Source: JACZUI01 sp965216725 (lineage in GTDB: Bacteria > Actinomycetota > Acidimicrobiia > Spongiisociales > ZC4RG35). Taken from it: a stretch of DNA of 64,000 nt. Shown in pieces: positions 55,101-62,768 of this stretch (its first letter is position 1; each line of letters begins with the position of its first letter). The translations under genes were made by a program, and so were the position numbers. The notes beneath the pieces were generated by a model. It made no database searches. It was not told the DNA's origin and worked only from the letters and a program-made list of their open reading frames with translations. The stretch spans positions 1-64,000 of the forward strand of contig CBDCGI010000024.1 in the NCBI GenBank assembly GCA_965216725.1. The letters are read 5' to 3'.

Positions 55101-55190
55101 CCAGAGCACCAGGGAGCGCTCCGATTGCCGCACGCCGAGCCTGGCCAGTCGGCTGGCTGAGCCCGCCCGTTGGGTCTCGGTGCCGGTCAT
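52161..55190 (-). CDS. Transporter-like membrane domain fused to HEAT repeats and cNMP-binding domain
   Basis: A 1009-residue protein. Residues 28-435 have about twelve membrane segments in the manner of MFS or ATP/ADP-translocase-like carriers. From about 445 to 830 HEAT repeats dominate (DDSSPMVRAAAFDTM, DDESAEVRLRAVRYV, DDQDPRIRASAAAAL). Residues 868-1005 are a CRP-type cyclic-nucleotide-binding domain with phosphate-binding cassette GELALLSSERRIADV, keeping Glu942 and an Arg at 950/951. It is encoded directly upstream of a cyclase-domain protein, so cyclic nucleotide control of the membrane part is a reasonable inference. Substrate unknown. Confidence 0.85.
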   Translation of the reverse strand: MTGTETQRAGSASRLARLGVRQSERSLVLWLSLTFAVIQSTHAFGANAADALFFSRFGVEELPSMIVWSGFAVMVVVIGHAIGLASAGSRQWLWLVTAVGATLVLAERALIPLELAAIYPVIWISTQALIILTYTVMWNAAGSACTTTQAKRLFPLFASAGVAGAIVGNLATGPLATWMGTENLLLIQGSILGAGAFLLRRIRELFREDEDQSGPIVRQFSDAMGAVRASQLLRLTAVAGFALSVLAFLVVFPFNEAVADAFDSEAEIASFLGVFSTVATAGTFLVSLLATNRLFSRFGLVVSLMLVPIVYIAGFTTWLVGFGLATAAVVRLLQWVAVNAVQGTAYPALFNVLSGRRRGQVLAFVTAVPIQLGTVTAGLILVAGSNLSRNAQFGMAMLVAVAALLAVVAMRPAYIAAVVAAVRRGLVGVFDTPQAGLITPVDGDLRRALVGGLDDDRPEARAVALSTLTRVGGEEASTRAKPLLDDSSPMVRAAAFDTMCVVEPQGIDSHVARALDDESAEVRLRAVRYVSAFGSPANLETIRSALDDQDPRIRASAAAALGGVEGEKVLADVLGDDDPLIVASALHELAQSSLDTEVDRFLAHDHPKVRAAAVRVYATRPGSLGIITRQLDDSSPSVRTTAAQELAGTPEGREALLQVLETGSVSASEAALSALTPVDRFVPEFTTWARREAERAAMLWEQGQAISSGPDTPAAAALVETLSLRSQRLMGWVIMAMTTTETAAIMPIVERGVRSADDEIRSQAVEALETAGARTVMSVLTPLLDPDARHDLPDSRDALYRLAGDPDRWLRALAIRSLTEAAVDDLGQLRQLAANDSSVLVREAGPNVDHVTARPSDTLSIMDKVLALQRVPMFSGLDPEDLELLAGSVTEVHFEGDVRIYSDGEEGDEMLVVIAGSAVVTKETGNARQTLTVVESGEHVGELALLSSERRIADVDAGDGGLRGLVITKADLISTLEERPGVALEMLRTLSVRLAETTSHLSHVSAFHY

Positions 55191-55246
55191 TCCGCCAAGG
55201 TCTACCAGCCAACGCCGTGTGACGTCGAGCGTGCGAGGCTCCTACC

Positions 55247-55558
55247 GTGACCAGGGTGAGCTGGCACCGCGTCGGGCAACCCACGTCCTCCGAACCTTTT
55301 GTCGCCACGGTCGGCGATGTTGAAATCCTGTTGGTCCGCGCCCAGGAAAAGTGGTGGGGTGTTGAAGATCGCTGCACACATGCAGGGTGTTCTTTCGTGG
55401 ACGACGGTGAAATCGACGGAATCATCGCCATATGCGATTGCCACGGGTCTGAATTCGACATGCGCACCGGGGAGGTTCTTCGCTTCCCCGCAGTTGCGCC
55501 GTTGCGGACCTTCCCAGTCCGGGAAACAGGCACCGGCCTGGAGATCAGATTTGATTGA
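55247..55558 (+). CDS. Rieske [2Fe-2S] ferredoxin
   Basis: A 103-residue Rieske-type electron carrier: cluster ligands Cys43-x-His45 in CTHAGC and Cys63-x2-His66 in CDCHGSEF, with the second loop followed by FDMRTGEVLRFPAVAPL as in dioxygenase ferredoxins. GTG start at 55247. Its stop lies within the first codons of the P450 gene (eight-base overlap), implying that it is the electron donor of that P450. Confidence 0.92.
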   Translation: MTRVSWHRVGQPTSSEPFVATVGDVEILLVRAQEKWWGVEDRCTHAGCSFVDDGEIDGIIAICDCHGSEFDMRTGEVLRFPAVAPLRTFPVRETGTGLEIRFD

Positions 55559-56729
55559 TCCGACCTCCATCACAGTGTCTGACCTCGAGAGAGACCCCTA
55601 TCCGATTTACGCTCGGATGAGGGCTGAGGCCCCGGTGGCCCATGTGGCGGCTCTCGATGTGTGGATGGTCACCAGATGGAACGACGTCTACAACGCCTGC
55701 CTGGATCCAACAGGCTTCCCAGCATCGGTTGCGGACTCGCCCACCGATCGCGCCTTGGGTGGCATCTCGATGATGACCGTCGACGGTGAGGAGGCCAAGC
55801 AGCGCCGGCGGCCCTTTGATGCCTCATTACGGCCCCGGTCGGTCGAAGCGTCGATGCCCGAGGTGTTCGCCCGGTTGTGTGACGAGAGGCTTGATTGCCT
55901 ACAAGCCGCCGGCGGCGGCGACCTTGTGGGCGACTACTTCGAGCCTGTGGCACTGATGTCACTGGCCCATCTGATCGGAATCGAACACCTGGCAGATGTG
56001 CCGACCCTACGCCGCTGGTACGCGGGCCTGGCCGCCGGAGTGTCCAACTATGAGGACAACCCAACAAAGTGGGAGGCGTGCCGGGCGGTATCAGACGAGA
56101 TCGACGAGCGACTGGAGCCCGAGTTCCGGAAAGTCTTCGAGGACCGCGATGGGAGCATGCTGTCGAACTTGATTCACGCCGCGCCAGGGAGCCTCGCGGA
56201 GCGGCTGCGATGGGGGCTGCCGTCACTGAAACTCGTCCTTCTCGGTGGCCTTCAGGAGCCGGCCCACGCCGGTGCAACCATCGCCGACTGCCTCTTGGCC
56301 CATCCGACTCAACTCGGTGCAGTGAGGTCGGACCCCTCCCTGGTCCCCGCCGCGGTGGAAGAGGGTCTCCGGTGGACCGCACCCATCGGAAATCTCCTTC
56401 GTAGCTCGGCAGGCATCTCCGAGCTGGCGGGTGTGACCATCCCTGAAGGCGAAAGGCTGATCCTGGTCGTTGCGTCCGCGAACAGGGACGTCTCGATCTG
56501 GGGCTCGACAGCCGACGAGTTCGACATCTTCAGACCAAAGAGAGCTCACCTCTCATTCGCTACCGGCCCCCACTACTGCATCGGCCACCATTTCGCACGT
56601 GCCCTTCTCCGTGAGGCTGTGGCCCGTTTGATCAACCGGTTCCCGGCTCTCGCCTACGCCGACGACGAGCCCACCGTTTACCGGGGCCACGAATACCGGT
56701 CTCCAGTGGCAGTCAGGGTCAAGGTATGA
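55551..56729 (+). CDS. Cytochrome P450
   Basis: A 392-residue heme monooxygenase. The heme-ligand motif is FATGPHYCIGHHFA with Cys343; the K-helix ExxR is Glu271-Arg274. The I-helix reads LGGLQEPAHAG (231-241), so the usual acid-alcohol pair is Glu236-Pro237: the threonine that assists oxygen activation is replaced by proline. TTG 55551 has GGAG seven bases before it and overlaps the ferredoxin stop. Substrate unknown; the frame's upstream extension is the shadow of the ferredoxin gene. Confidence 0.9.
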   Translation: MIDPTSITVSDLERDPYPIYARMRAEAPVAHVAALDVWMVTRWNDVYNACLDPTGFPASVADSPTDRALGGISMMTVDGEEAKQRRRPFDASLRPRSVEASMPEVFARLCDERLDCLQAAGGGDLVGDYFEPVALMSLAHLIGIEHLADVPTLRRWYAGLAAGVSNYEDNPTKWEACRAVSDEIDERLEPEFRKVFEDRDGSMLSNLIHAAPGSLAERLRWGLPSLKLVLLGGLQEPAHAGATIADCLLAHPTQLGAVRSDPSLVPAAVEEGLRWTAPIGNLLRSSAGISELAGVTIPEGERLILVVASANRDVSIWGSTADEFDIFRPKRAHLSFATGPHYCIGHHFARALLREAVARLINRFPALAYADDEPTVYRGHEYRSPVAVRVKV

Positions 56730-56772
56730 GGGCTATTGCATACAGAGGGAGGTTGAACCCGACGGGACTGGC

Positions 56773-57456
56773 TCATGGAGGACCGATCGGCGGTTCGATG
56801 ACGGTCGCAGCCCCGGCGCGGTAGAGACGTGGGGGACGTCCCCGGGCGCCCGTTCGTCGGGCACCGGTTGCATGCACCAAGCCTGACGTGCCCAACACGC
56901 TCCTGGTGAAGTTGCCGGGGTCGATGGTCGTATCCCAGATTGCTTCATAAGCCTGACGCAGCTCGGAGATAGTGAACTCCGGGGGGCAAAGTCGCGTGGC
57001 AAGCGGAGAGGTTCGCACCAATCTGCGCAGAGTCTCCAGAGCGGGAGCCAGGATGTCTCCGTGATCAAACGCGAGGGAGTCGGGATGATCCATCACCTCA
57101 GCGAGAGGAACAAACCGTGCGTCAGCCGCGTCGTCACCCGCAGCCGGCTCGCGGCCGAACCCAACTGTCAAATAGACGACGCTCACCACGCGGCGCCTTG
57201 GGTCCCGTCCGGGGCGGCCATATACCCCCACCTCATGGAGATCCTCGGTCCTCTGGATGAGCCCAGTTTCCTCAGCGAGCTCCCTCACCGCGGCGTCTGG
57301 CAGGTCTTCGTCCAACTCGATGAAACCTCCAGGTAACGCCCATTTGCCCTGGTGAGGTGGGTAATGGCGCTCGATTAGCAGCAAGCGGAGCTCGCCCCCA
57401 CGAATGGTGAAGAAGGCAACGTCGGCTGCTATCCCAAAACACGGATAGGAACTCAT
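56773..57456 (-). CDS. NrtR-type Nudix regulator
   Basis: A 227-residue protein. The Nudix domain (about 7-140) has GKWALPGGFIELDEDLPDAAVRELAEETGL, the Nudix box with conserved Glu residues. A C-terminal winged helix (about 155-225) includes EFTISELRQAYEAIWDTTIDPGNFTRSVL, typical of NrtR repressors of NAD-related genes, which sense ADP-ribose. No NAD genes are next to it here, so targets may lie elsewhere or include itself. A GACAA/TTGTC array lies in its promoter region. Confidence 0.85.
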   Translation of the reverse strand: MSSYPCFGIAADVAFFTIRGGELRLLLIERHYPPHQGKWALPGGFIELDEDLPDAAVRELAEETGLIQRTEDLHEVGVYGRPGRDPRRRVVSVVYLTVGFGREPAAGDDAADARFVPLAEVMDHPDSLAFDHGDILAPALETLRRLVRTSPLATRLCPPEFTISELRQAYEAIWDTTIDPGNFTRSVLGTSGLVHATGARRTGARGRPPRLYRAGAATVIEPPIGPP

Positions 57457-57464
57457 CTCAAATC

Positions 57465-57490
57465 GACAAACTTACTTGTCATTCAGACAA
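57465..57490. promoter_or_regulatory. Candidate NrtR operator
   Basis: GACAA at 57465, TTGTC at 57476 and GACAA at 57486: two overlapping inverted repeats in the only AT-rich patch of the divergent region, starting eight bases upstream of the NrtR start codon. Autoregulation is an inference. Confidence 0.4.
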
Positions 57491-57571
57491 ATAATATCCT
57501 AGATGTGTTGTTTTCACCGGGATGCGGTCGAAGACCTCTCAGCCAGAGCATCATTCACCTAGGTTTGCCCC

Positions 57572-57964
57572 ATGGCCGCCCAGCCCATGGAGATGATCCT
57601 GGTCAAGCAGCTTGCCAGCTATCTGGCTGTTCCTATCTGGGTCACCGATGCCGATGGCAATCTGGTCTACTACAACCCGCCGGCAGAGCGCTTGGTGGGA
57701 GCCAGCTTTGACGAGGTGGGTGTCATCAACGCCGAGGCTCTCCCCCAGGTGTTCAAGACGACTGACTTCGAGGGCAACCCAATCGATTCCTCGGATCTGT
57801 CGGTGGCGCGAGCTCTCGCCACAAAATCGCCGGCACACGGCGCCCTTCGATTCTGGGGCCTGAACCAGGTGGCGCGCGATGTGGAGGTGACGGCTATACC
57901 CATCACGGGCCAGGGCGATCGCTTTCTCGGAGTGATGGTGACGTTCTGGGAGATTGACCCTTGA
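57572..57964 (+). CDS. Single PAS-domain protein
   Basis: A 130-residue protein that is essentially one PAS domain: VPIWVTDADGNLVYYNPPAERLVG and the late VTAIPITGQGDRFLGVMVTFWEI. No output domain is present. Its stop overlaps the TTG start of the metallo-hydrolase gene, so the two are made together; the PAS protein may sense and regulate the hydrolase in trans. Ligand unknown. Confidence 0.83.
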   Translation: MAAQPMEMILVKQLASYLAVPIWVTDADGNLVYYNPPAERLVGASFDEVGVINAEALPQVFKTTDFEGNPIDSSDLSVARALATKSPAHGALRFWGLNQVARDVEVTAIPITGQGDRFLGVMVTFWEIDP

Positions 57965-58779
57965 GGATCGAGCTTTGGGGAACCCGGGGCTCTATCGCCG
58001 CTGCCGGACCCGCGACCGTCACATACGGCGGAGACACCAGCTGTGTCGAAATCAGCGAGGACGACCATCGGTTGATACTCGACGCCGGGACAGGTATCCG
58101 CCCCTTGGGCAACGACCGAGAAGACACTCGATACGACATCTTGCTCACCCACCTCCATATGGATCACATCCAGGGCTTGCCCTTCTTCGTGCCCATGCTG
58201 GATTCTGAGAAGGAGGTCCACGTGTGGGGACCCATTTCCACCACTCACTCACTGAAGGACAGGCTCGCCTCGTATCTCTCTCCGCCCCTGTTCCCGGTGC
58301 GGATTCGCGATCTGGACAACGTGTTCTTCCATGATGTGACACCTGGCACCTTCGACCTGGGCCCTTTCCGAGTGACGGCAGACCTGGTGATCCATCCCGG
58401 CGCAACACTGGGATATCGGATCACGGCCGATGACACCTCGGTCGCCTTTCTCCCCGACCACGAACCGGCTTTGGGCGCCAGGGGCTTCCCGACTTCACGA
58501 GAATGGATCTCGGGCTATGACCTCATGGAGGATGCCTCGGTCCTGATCCACGACGCTCAATACACGGAAGCCGAATACGAATCGCGGGTTGGGTGGGGGC
58601 ACACGTCCATCACCCAAGCCGGACTGGTCGCCGATGCTTGTGGCGTGGGCCGGCTTGTCCCCTACCACCATGATCCGGCCCACGACGACCCGTTCCTCGA
58701 CCAGCTTCACCACGAGATCGATTCCGCAACCTCCATAGAAATCGTGCCTGGTCGCGTCGGGACCATCATCGACCTCTAA
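57961..58779 (+). CDS. Metallo-beta-lactamase-fold hydrolase
   Basis: A 272-residue MBL-fold enzyme. RIELWGTRGSIAAAGPATVTYGGDTSCVEI opens the fold; the metal motif HLHMDH gives His64, His66, Asp68 and His69; HDAQYTEAEY and VPYHHDP supply the further ligands. The N-terminal WGTRGS pattern is shared with RNase Z/PhnP/cyclic-phosphodiesterase-like members, so a phosphodiesterase role is possible but not shown. Starts at TTG 57961, overlapping the PAS gene. Confidence 0.86.
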   Translation: MRIELWGTRGSIAAAGPATVTYGGDTSCVEISEDDHRLILDAGTGIRPLGNDREDTRYDILLTHLHMDHIQGLPFFVPMLDSEKEVHVWGPISTTHSLKDRLASYLSPPLFPVRIRDLDNVFFHDVTPGTFDLGPFRVTADLVIHPGATLGYRITADDTSVAFLPDHEPALGARGFPTSREWISGYDLMEDASVLIHDAQYTEAEYESRVGWGHTSITQAGLVADACGVGRLVPYHHDPAHDDPFLDQLHHEIDSATSIEIVPGRVGTIIDL

Positions 58780-58831
58780 CTCCGGCGGTTGGAGACAGGT
58801 CACGCTGGCTCAGGTCTAGGGTGCCGCCACC

Positions 58832-59515
58832 ATGACAGCCACACTTCGAGTCATGTCCACCAACCTTCGCGGTGGGCTTGCCGACGCCGACGCATACCGA
58901 AATCTGCTGGGCAGGTTCGATCCCGACCTGGTTGTCACCCAGGAGCTCGGTCATGCCCAGGCAGAAGTCCTCGCTGCCCGTTTTGACCATCACCATCTGC
59001 TGCCCGCCGAAGAATTTCACGGGCGGGGAATAGCTACCAAGTTCAACGCCGAGTTCGACGACGTCCCCATGCCGGGTCGGCCCGGTACCTCGGCCCTGAT
59101 CGAGATAGGGAACACGACGTGGCAGTTTCTCGGAATCCATCTCCTCAACCCCGTGATGTTCCCCCACTGGACGATGGTGAGGGAGCGTGGTCGCCAGCTA
59201 GAAGCTATCGAAGGCTGGGGAGAACGTATCTCCGAGCCAGGCGTCGTGGTGGGCGATTTCAACGCCAGCCCCCGATGGCCGGCGTACAGGAGAATGGCCC
59301 GAAGCTGGGACGATCTCGTAGCCCATCTTGCAGCAGACCAACATCGCAGCGCGGAGCGAACGTGGTCGTGGCGGCCGGGGTGGCCGCGATTGCTCCGCAT
59401 CGATCATGTCTTTGGTCGCGGAGTCACGGCGATCAATGTCTGCGTGGCACGGATCACGGGCTCGGATCACTGGGCCGTTGTCGTCGACCTCAGCGAGAGA
59501 AGCGCAGGATCATGA
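58832..59515 (+). CDS. Endonuclease/exonuclease/phosphatase-family protein (cytosolic)
   Basis: A 227-residue EEP-fold protein without a signal peptide: LRVMSTNLRGGLAD, DLVVTQELGHAQAEVL (metal Glu), FLGIHLLNP, GVVVGDFNASPRW, RIDHVFGRGV and GSDHWAVVVDL with the catalytic histidine. It is short for the family but all catalytic blocks are present. Probably a phosphodiesterase or nuclease; substrate unknown. The interval after it (59516-59641) shows no gene. Confidence 0.87.
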   Translation: MTATLRVMSTNLRGGLADADAYRNLLGRFDPDLVVTQELGHAQAEVLAARFDHHHLLPAEEFHGRGIATKFNAEFDDVPMPGRPGTSALIEIGNTTWQFLGIHLLNPVMFPHWTMVRERGRQLEAIEGWGERISEPGVVVGDFNASPRWPAYRRMARSWDDLVAHLAADQHRSAERTWSWRPGWPRLLRIDHVFGRGVTAINVCVARITGSDHWAVVVDLSERSAGS

Positions 59516-59641
59516 TGGCCACGCGTCAGGCGACCGACGTGGTGGCGCAGACCCTCCCCTTTGGCTGCGACATCCGCACCTAGACCTCGGCAGTGCTTCG
59601 CCGCAGCGCGCCCCCAAAGGCCCACGCCACCATCCTCGGTC

Positions 59642-60088
59642 CTAGTCGCCAAGTGCGGTAACCACCGGCTCCAGGACAGTTTCAGAGCTGACCGACCTGC
59701 CGATCAGACAAACGCTCTCCGCCTTCGACAGCAGGCGTCGGGCGCGATCGACGCGGGTTTCATCCTTGATGACCACCCTGGGCCGAAGGAAGATCGTCTC
59801 AATGCGATAGAGGCCTTCTTCGCCTCGTTCCAAACGACCCACGGCTTCGTCCTGGTAGTCGATCACCTCGACTCCTGACATCGCGGCCATGGCGTGGAAA
59901 GTGGTCATGAGACACGACGACACGGACGCCACCAAGAGATGCTCGGGGCTCCATACGCCCTCCGGTCCACCGAACTCCGGCGGCGACGCAACCTCGAGTG
60001 CGGGTAGGCCGTCAGATATCGATTCCAGTTTCCCTGACTTTGGGCCCGAACCATGCAACTCGACTCGATAGTCGGCCGAATGAATCAT
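59642..60088 (-). CDS. OsmC-family peroxiredoxin
   Basis: A 148-residue OsmC/Ohr-type protein with the two reactive cysteines Cys59 (SVSSCLMTTFHAMA) and Cys127 (SKAESVCLIGRSV). WSPEHLLVASVSSC matches the central helix of the family. Such enzymes reduce organic hydroperoxides. ATG 60088 with AAAGGAGACT ahead is the start; the frame's 24 extra upstream codons are not used. Confidence 0.9.
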   Translation of the reverse strand: MIHSADYRVELHGSGPKSGKLESISDGLPALEVASPPEFGGPEGVWSPEHLLVASVSSCLMTTFHAMAAMSGVEVIDYQDEAVGRLERGEEGLYRIETIFLRPRVVIKDETRVDRARRLLSKAESVCLIGRSVSSETVLEPVVTALGD

Positions 60089-60211
60089 TGAGTCTCCTTT
60101 CCCTTCCACAAATAGCCGAAACAGGTACCGGGCACACCGGGCAATCGCACCTTTCCGCAAGGACCTAAGTCACGACCAAATAGCCAGATCCCGGGGCCAT
60201 AATCCGCCGAT

Positions 60212-61216
60212 GTGCACCTTGGTGGGAATGTGATCCACCCCATCGGCTATCAGCCAGATACTGGCCAAGACCCACTGGACGCCTACTCGCAGGTGGTGAG
60301 CACCGTCGCCTCCAGCCTGCTGCCCTCCGTGGTTGCCTTGACCACGAGGAGCAGGGGCCGCCGGGGCAACTGGAGGGAGGGTGCCGGCTCGGGCGTGGTC
60401 ATCAGCGCAGACGGCTTCATGCTCACCTCAGCTCATGTGGTCGAAGGCGCTGATCGCGGTGGAGCCACCTTCGTGGATGGCTGGGAGACCGGGTTCGATG
60501 TTGTCGGACGGGACCGCCTCTCTGATCTCGCCGTGCTCAAACTCAGCAGCGGTGAAGCGGAACCGGCGCATCTCGGGAACGCTTCCGGGCTCGTCGTCGG
60601 TCAGCTGGTCGTGGCCGTGGGCAACCCACTCGGATTTTCAGGCACGGTTACCGCCGGGGTGGTAAGCGCCCTGGGACGGTCGATCACCGCCGGGAATTCC
60701 CGATCATCGCGGTTGGTCGAGAACGTGATCCAGACCGATGCTGCGTTGCATCCCGGCAACTCAGGAGGAGCACTCGCCAATGCCGCAGGGGAGGTCGTGG
60801 GAATCAATACTGCCCTCGTCGGACCGATGGTGGGCCAGGGACTGGGGCTGGCGGTGCCGGTGGACGAAGTCACCAAGAGGATCGTTGCCACTCTCATCAA
60901 CGAGGGCAGGGTGCAAAGGGCATATCTGGGTGTCGCCGGAGGCACCAGACCCATTCCGCCGAGACTCGTCGGAGTTGTCGGCCAAGAACACGGGATCGAG
61001 ATTGTGGAGGTAGTAGACCGCAGTCCTGCTCAACGTGCCGGCCTGAAACCGGGCGACATCCTCGTCACCGGGGATCATCAACCACTGGTCAATGCCAAAG
61101 ATCTGCAAGCACTGATGACCGGTGACCGTGTGGGCACCGACTTCAAGGTGCAATACATAAGGGCCGGATCCCTGCGATCGGTGGTTTGCGTCCCGGTCGA
61201 GCTCGCCGACGACTGA
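60212..61216 (+). CDS. Trypsin-like serine protease with PDZ domain (HtrA-like)
   Basis: A 334-residue protease. The catalytic triad is His75 (LTSAHVV), Asp105 (LSDLAVLKL) and Ser184 (HPGNSGGAL); a PDZ domain follows at about 235-325 (GIEIVEVVDRSPAQRAGLKPGDILV). In contrast to most HtrA proteins there is no signal peptide or membrane helix ahead of the protease domain, so it may act in the cytosol, or the true start may be missed. GTG 60212 is used. Confidence 0.9.
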   Translation: MHLGGNVIHPIGYQPDTGQDPLDAYSQVVSTVASSLLPSVVALTTRSRGRRGNWREGAGSGVVISADGFMLTSAHVVEGADRGGATFVDGWETGFDVVGRDRLSDLAVLKLSSGEAEPAHLGNASGLVVGQLVVAVGNPLGFSGTVTAGVVSALGRSITAGNSRSSRLVENVIQTDAALHPGNSGGALANAAGEVVGINTALVGPMVGQGLGLAVPVDEVTKRIVATLINEGRVQRAYLGVAGGTRPIPPRLVGVVGQEHGIEIVEVVDRSPAQRAGLKPGDILVTGDHQPLVNAKDLQALMTGDRVGTDFKVQYIRAGSLRSVVCVPVELADD

Positions 61217-61281
61217 AGATCGCCGGCCGTGTAGACAGAAAGACGCACGGCTGTGCCGCCTCCTGCTGACCTGCCGGATGG

Positions 61282-62754
61282 TTGACTGTCGTGGTGCAGC
61301 GAGAAACACGCCGTCCAGTCAGTCTCCCTCTGGGCGTTTGGATCGCAGCCGCGGCCCCGGTAGCACTTCTTCTCACAGTCTCAGCTCGATACGGATTCCA
61401 CAGGGACGAGCTCTACTTCATCGTCGCCGGACGCAGGCTCGACTGGGGTTACGTCGACCAGCCGCCCCTGGTGCCATTGCTCGCGCGAATCTCGGAAACC
61501 TTGGGTGGGACCAATCCAACGGCAATCCGAGTTCTTCCAGCCTTCGCGGTAGGGGTCGTTGCCGTCGTCGCTGCCTTGATCGCGCGCCGATTCGGAGGGG
61601 GGAGGGTGGCTCAGATCTTCACCGCGGCTTCAGCGGGTTTGACCGGTGTCCTTCTCGGCGAGGGTCACCTCCTCTCCACAGCGGTTTTCGATTACTTGCT
61701 CTGGGTGGTTGCTATCTGGATGCTGGTGCTCATTCTCGACAACGCCGACCCCCGCTGGTGGTGGGCAATGGGTGCCGTTGTCGGCGTCGGGCTGGTAAAC
61801 AAACATCTGATCGGTTTCCTCGCCGCAGCCGTCTTGGTGGCAATCCTCATGACCCCGAGGCGGCAGCTCCTCGCCTCGCCATACCCATGGGTTGGCGTCG
61901 GTATTGCTGCCTTGATCGCGGCCCCCAACCTCGTGTGGCAGGCGGCCAACGGCTGGCCGCAGCTCGAAATGGCCGAGGCGCTGAGAGCGCGCAGTGAAGG
62001 GCCGCTGGCGTTTGTCCTCTTCCAACCGCTGCTGCTTTCGGTGTCACTTGCGATACCCGCGGCATTGGGCGTCTGGTGGCTGGCAAGGTCCCCAGAAGCG
62101 CGTCGATGGCGTCCTATCCCGATTGCGGTCGGCCTTCTATTCGTCGCCTTCCTCCTCACCGGAGGCAAGCCCTACTACATCTCCCCCACCTATCCCGTGC
62201 TACTGGCTGCCGGATCGCTTTGGTTCGAAGCCCTAGGTCGGATCGGCCGTCGGGTCATGGTCGCTCTGGCCGGCACGGGCGTTGCCGTCGGGACGTTGAT
62301 TGCCCTCCCCGTCTTGCCACTCGACCGGGCAGGCGCCCTAGATGTCACCGGAGAGTTGGGAGAGACCGTCGGATGGCCCGAGGTCGTTGATCAGATTCGG
62401 GCCGCCTACGAGATCATCCCCGAAGAGGAACGTGACAATGCCACCGTCTTCGCGGTGGCCTATGGGGAGGCGGGAGCTGTAGACGTGTTGGGCCCTGAAG
62501 TAGGACTTCCGGCCGCATCCAGCGGGCACAACAACTATTGGTTGTGGGGTCCCCCTGAGAATCATGGGCCCATCATCGGTGTCGGCGCCGTCGGAGGAGC
62601 CCTGGGGCCCATATGCCCCGACATCTTCCAGGTCGGGGAGCTGGGCAACCCCTGGCAGATCGAAAACGAGACGCTAGGAGCGCCCCTGTGGCTCTGTATG
62701 CAGCCAACGGGTCAGCTGGAAGAGATTTGGGACGACGTCCGCCACTTCAACTAG
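61282..62754 (+). CDS. GT39/PMT-family membrane glycosyltransferase
   Basis: A 490-residue integral membrane protein with about eleven segments. The first outside loop carries FHRDELYFIVAGRRLDWGYVDQPPLVPLL, the acidic motif of ArnT/PMT-like glycosyltransferases that use polyprenyl-linked sugars. A C-terminal soluble tail of about 130 residues (from EVVDQIRAAYEIIPEEE) follows. TTG 61282 is the start. Acceptor and sugar unknown. Confidence 0.88.
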   Translation: MTVVVQRETRRPVSLPLGVWIAAAAPVALLLTVSARYGFHRDELYFIVAGRRLDWGYVDQPPLVPLLARISETLGGTNPTAIRVLPAFAVGVVAVVAALIARRFGGGRVAQIFTAASAGLTGVLLGEGHLLSTAVFDYLLWVVAIWMLVLILDNADPRWWWAMGAVVGVGLVNKHLIGFLAAAVLVAILMTPRRQLLASPYPWVGVGIAALIAAPNLVWQAANGWPQLEMAEALRARSEGPLAFVLFQPLLLSVSLAIPAALGVWWLARSPEARRWRPIPIAVGLLFVAFLLTGGKPYYISPTYPVLLAAGSLWFEALGRIGRRVMVALAGTGVAVGTLIALPVLPLDRAGALDVTGELGETVGWPEVVDQIRAAYEIIPEEERDNATVFAVAYGEAGAVDVLGPEVGLPAASSGHNNYWLWGPPENHGPIIGVGAVGGALGPICPDIFQVGELGNPWQIENETLGAPLWLCMQPTGQLEEIWDDVRHFN

Positions 62755-62768
62755 CACCAAGGGGCAGC

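Noticed and set aside
55299..55550. Upstream extension of the P450 frame
   Set aside because: This part is the shadow of the Rieske ferredoxin gene in another frame; the TTG with a ribosome site at 55551 gives the normal P450 N terminus.
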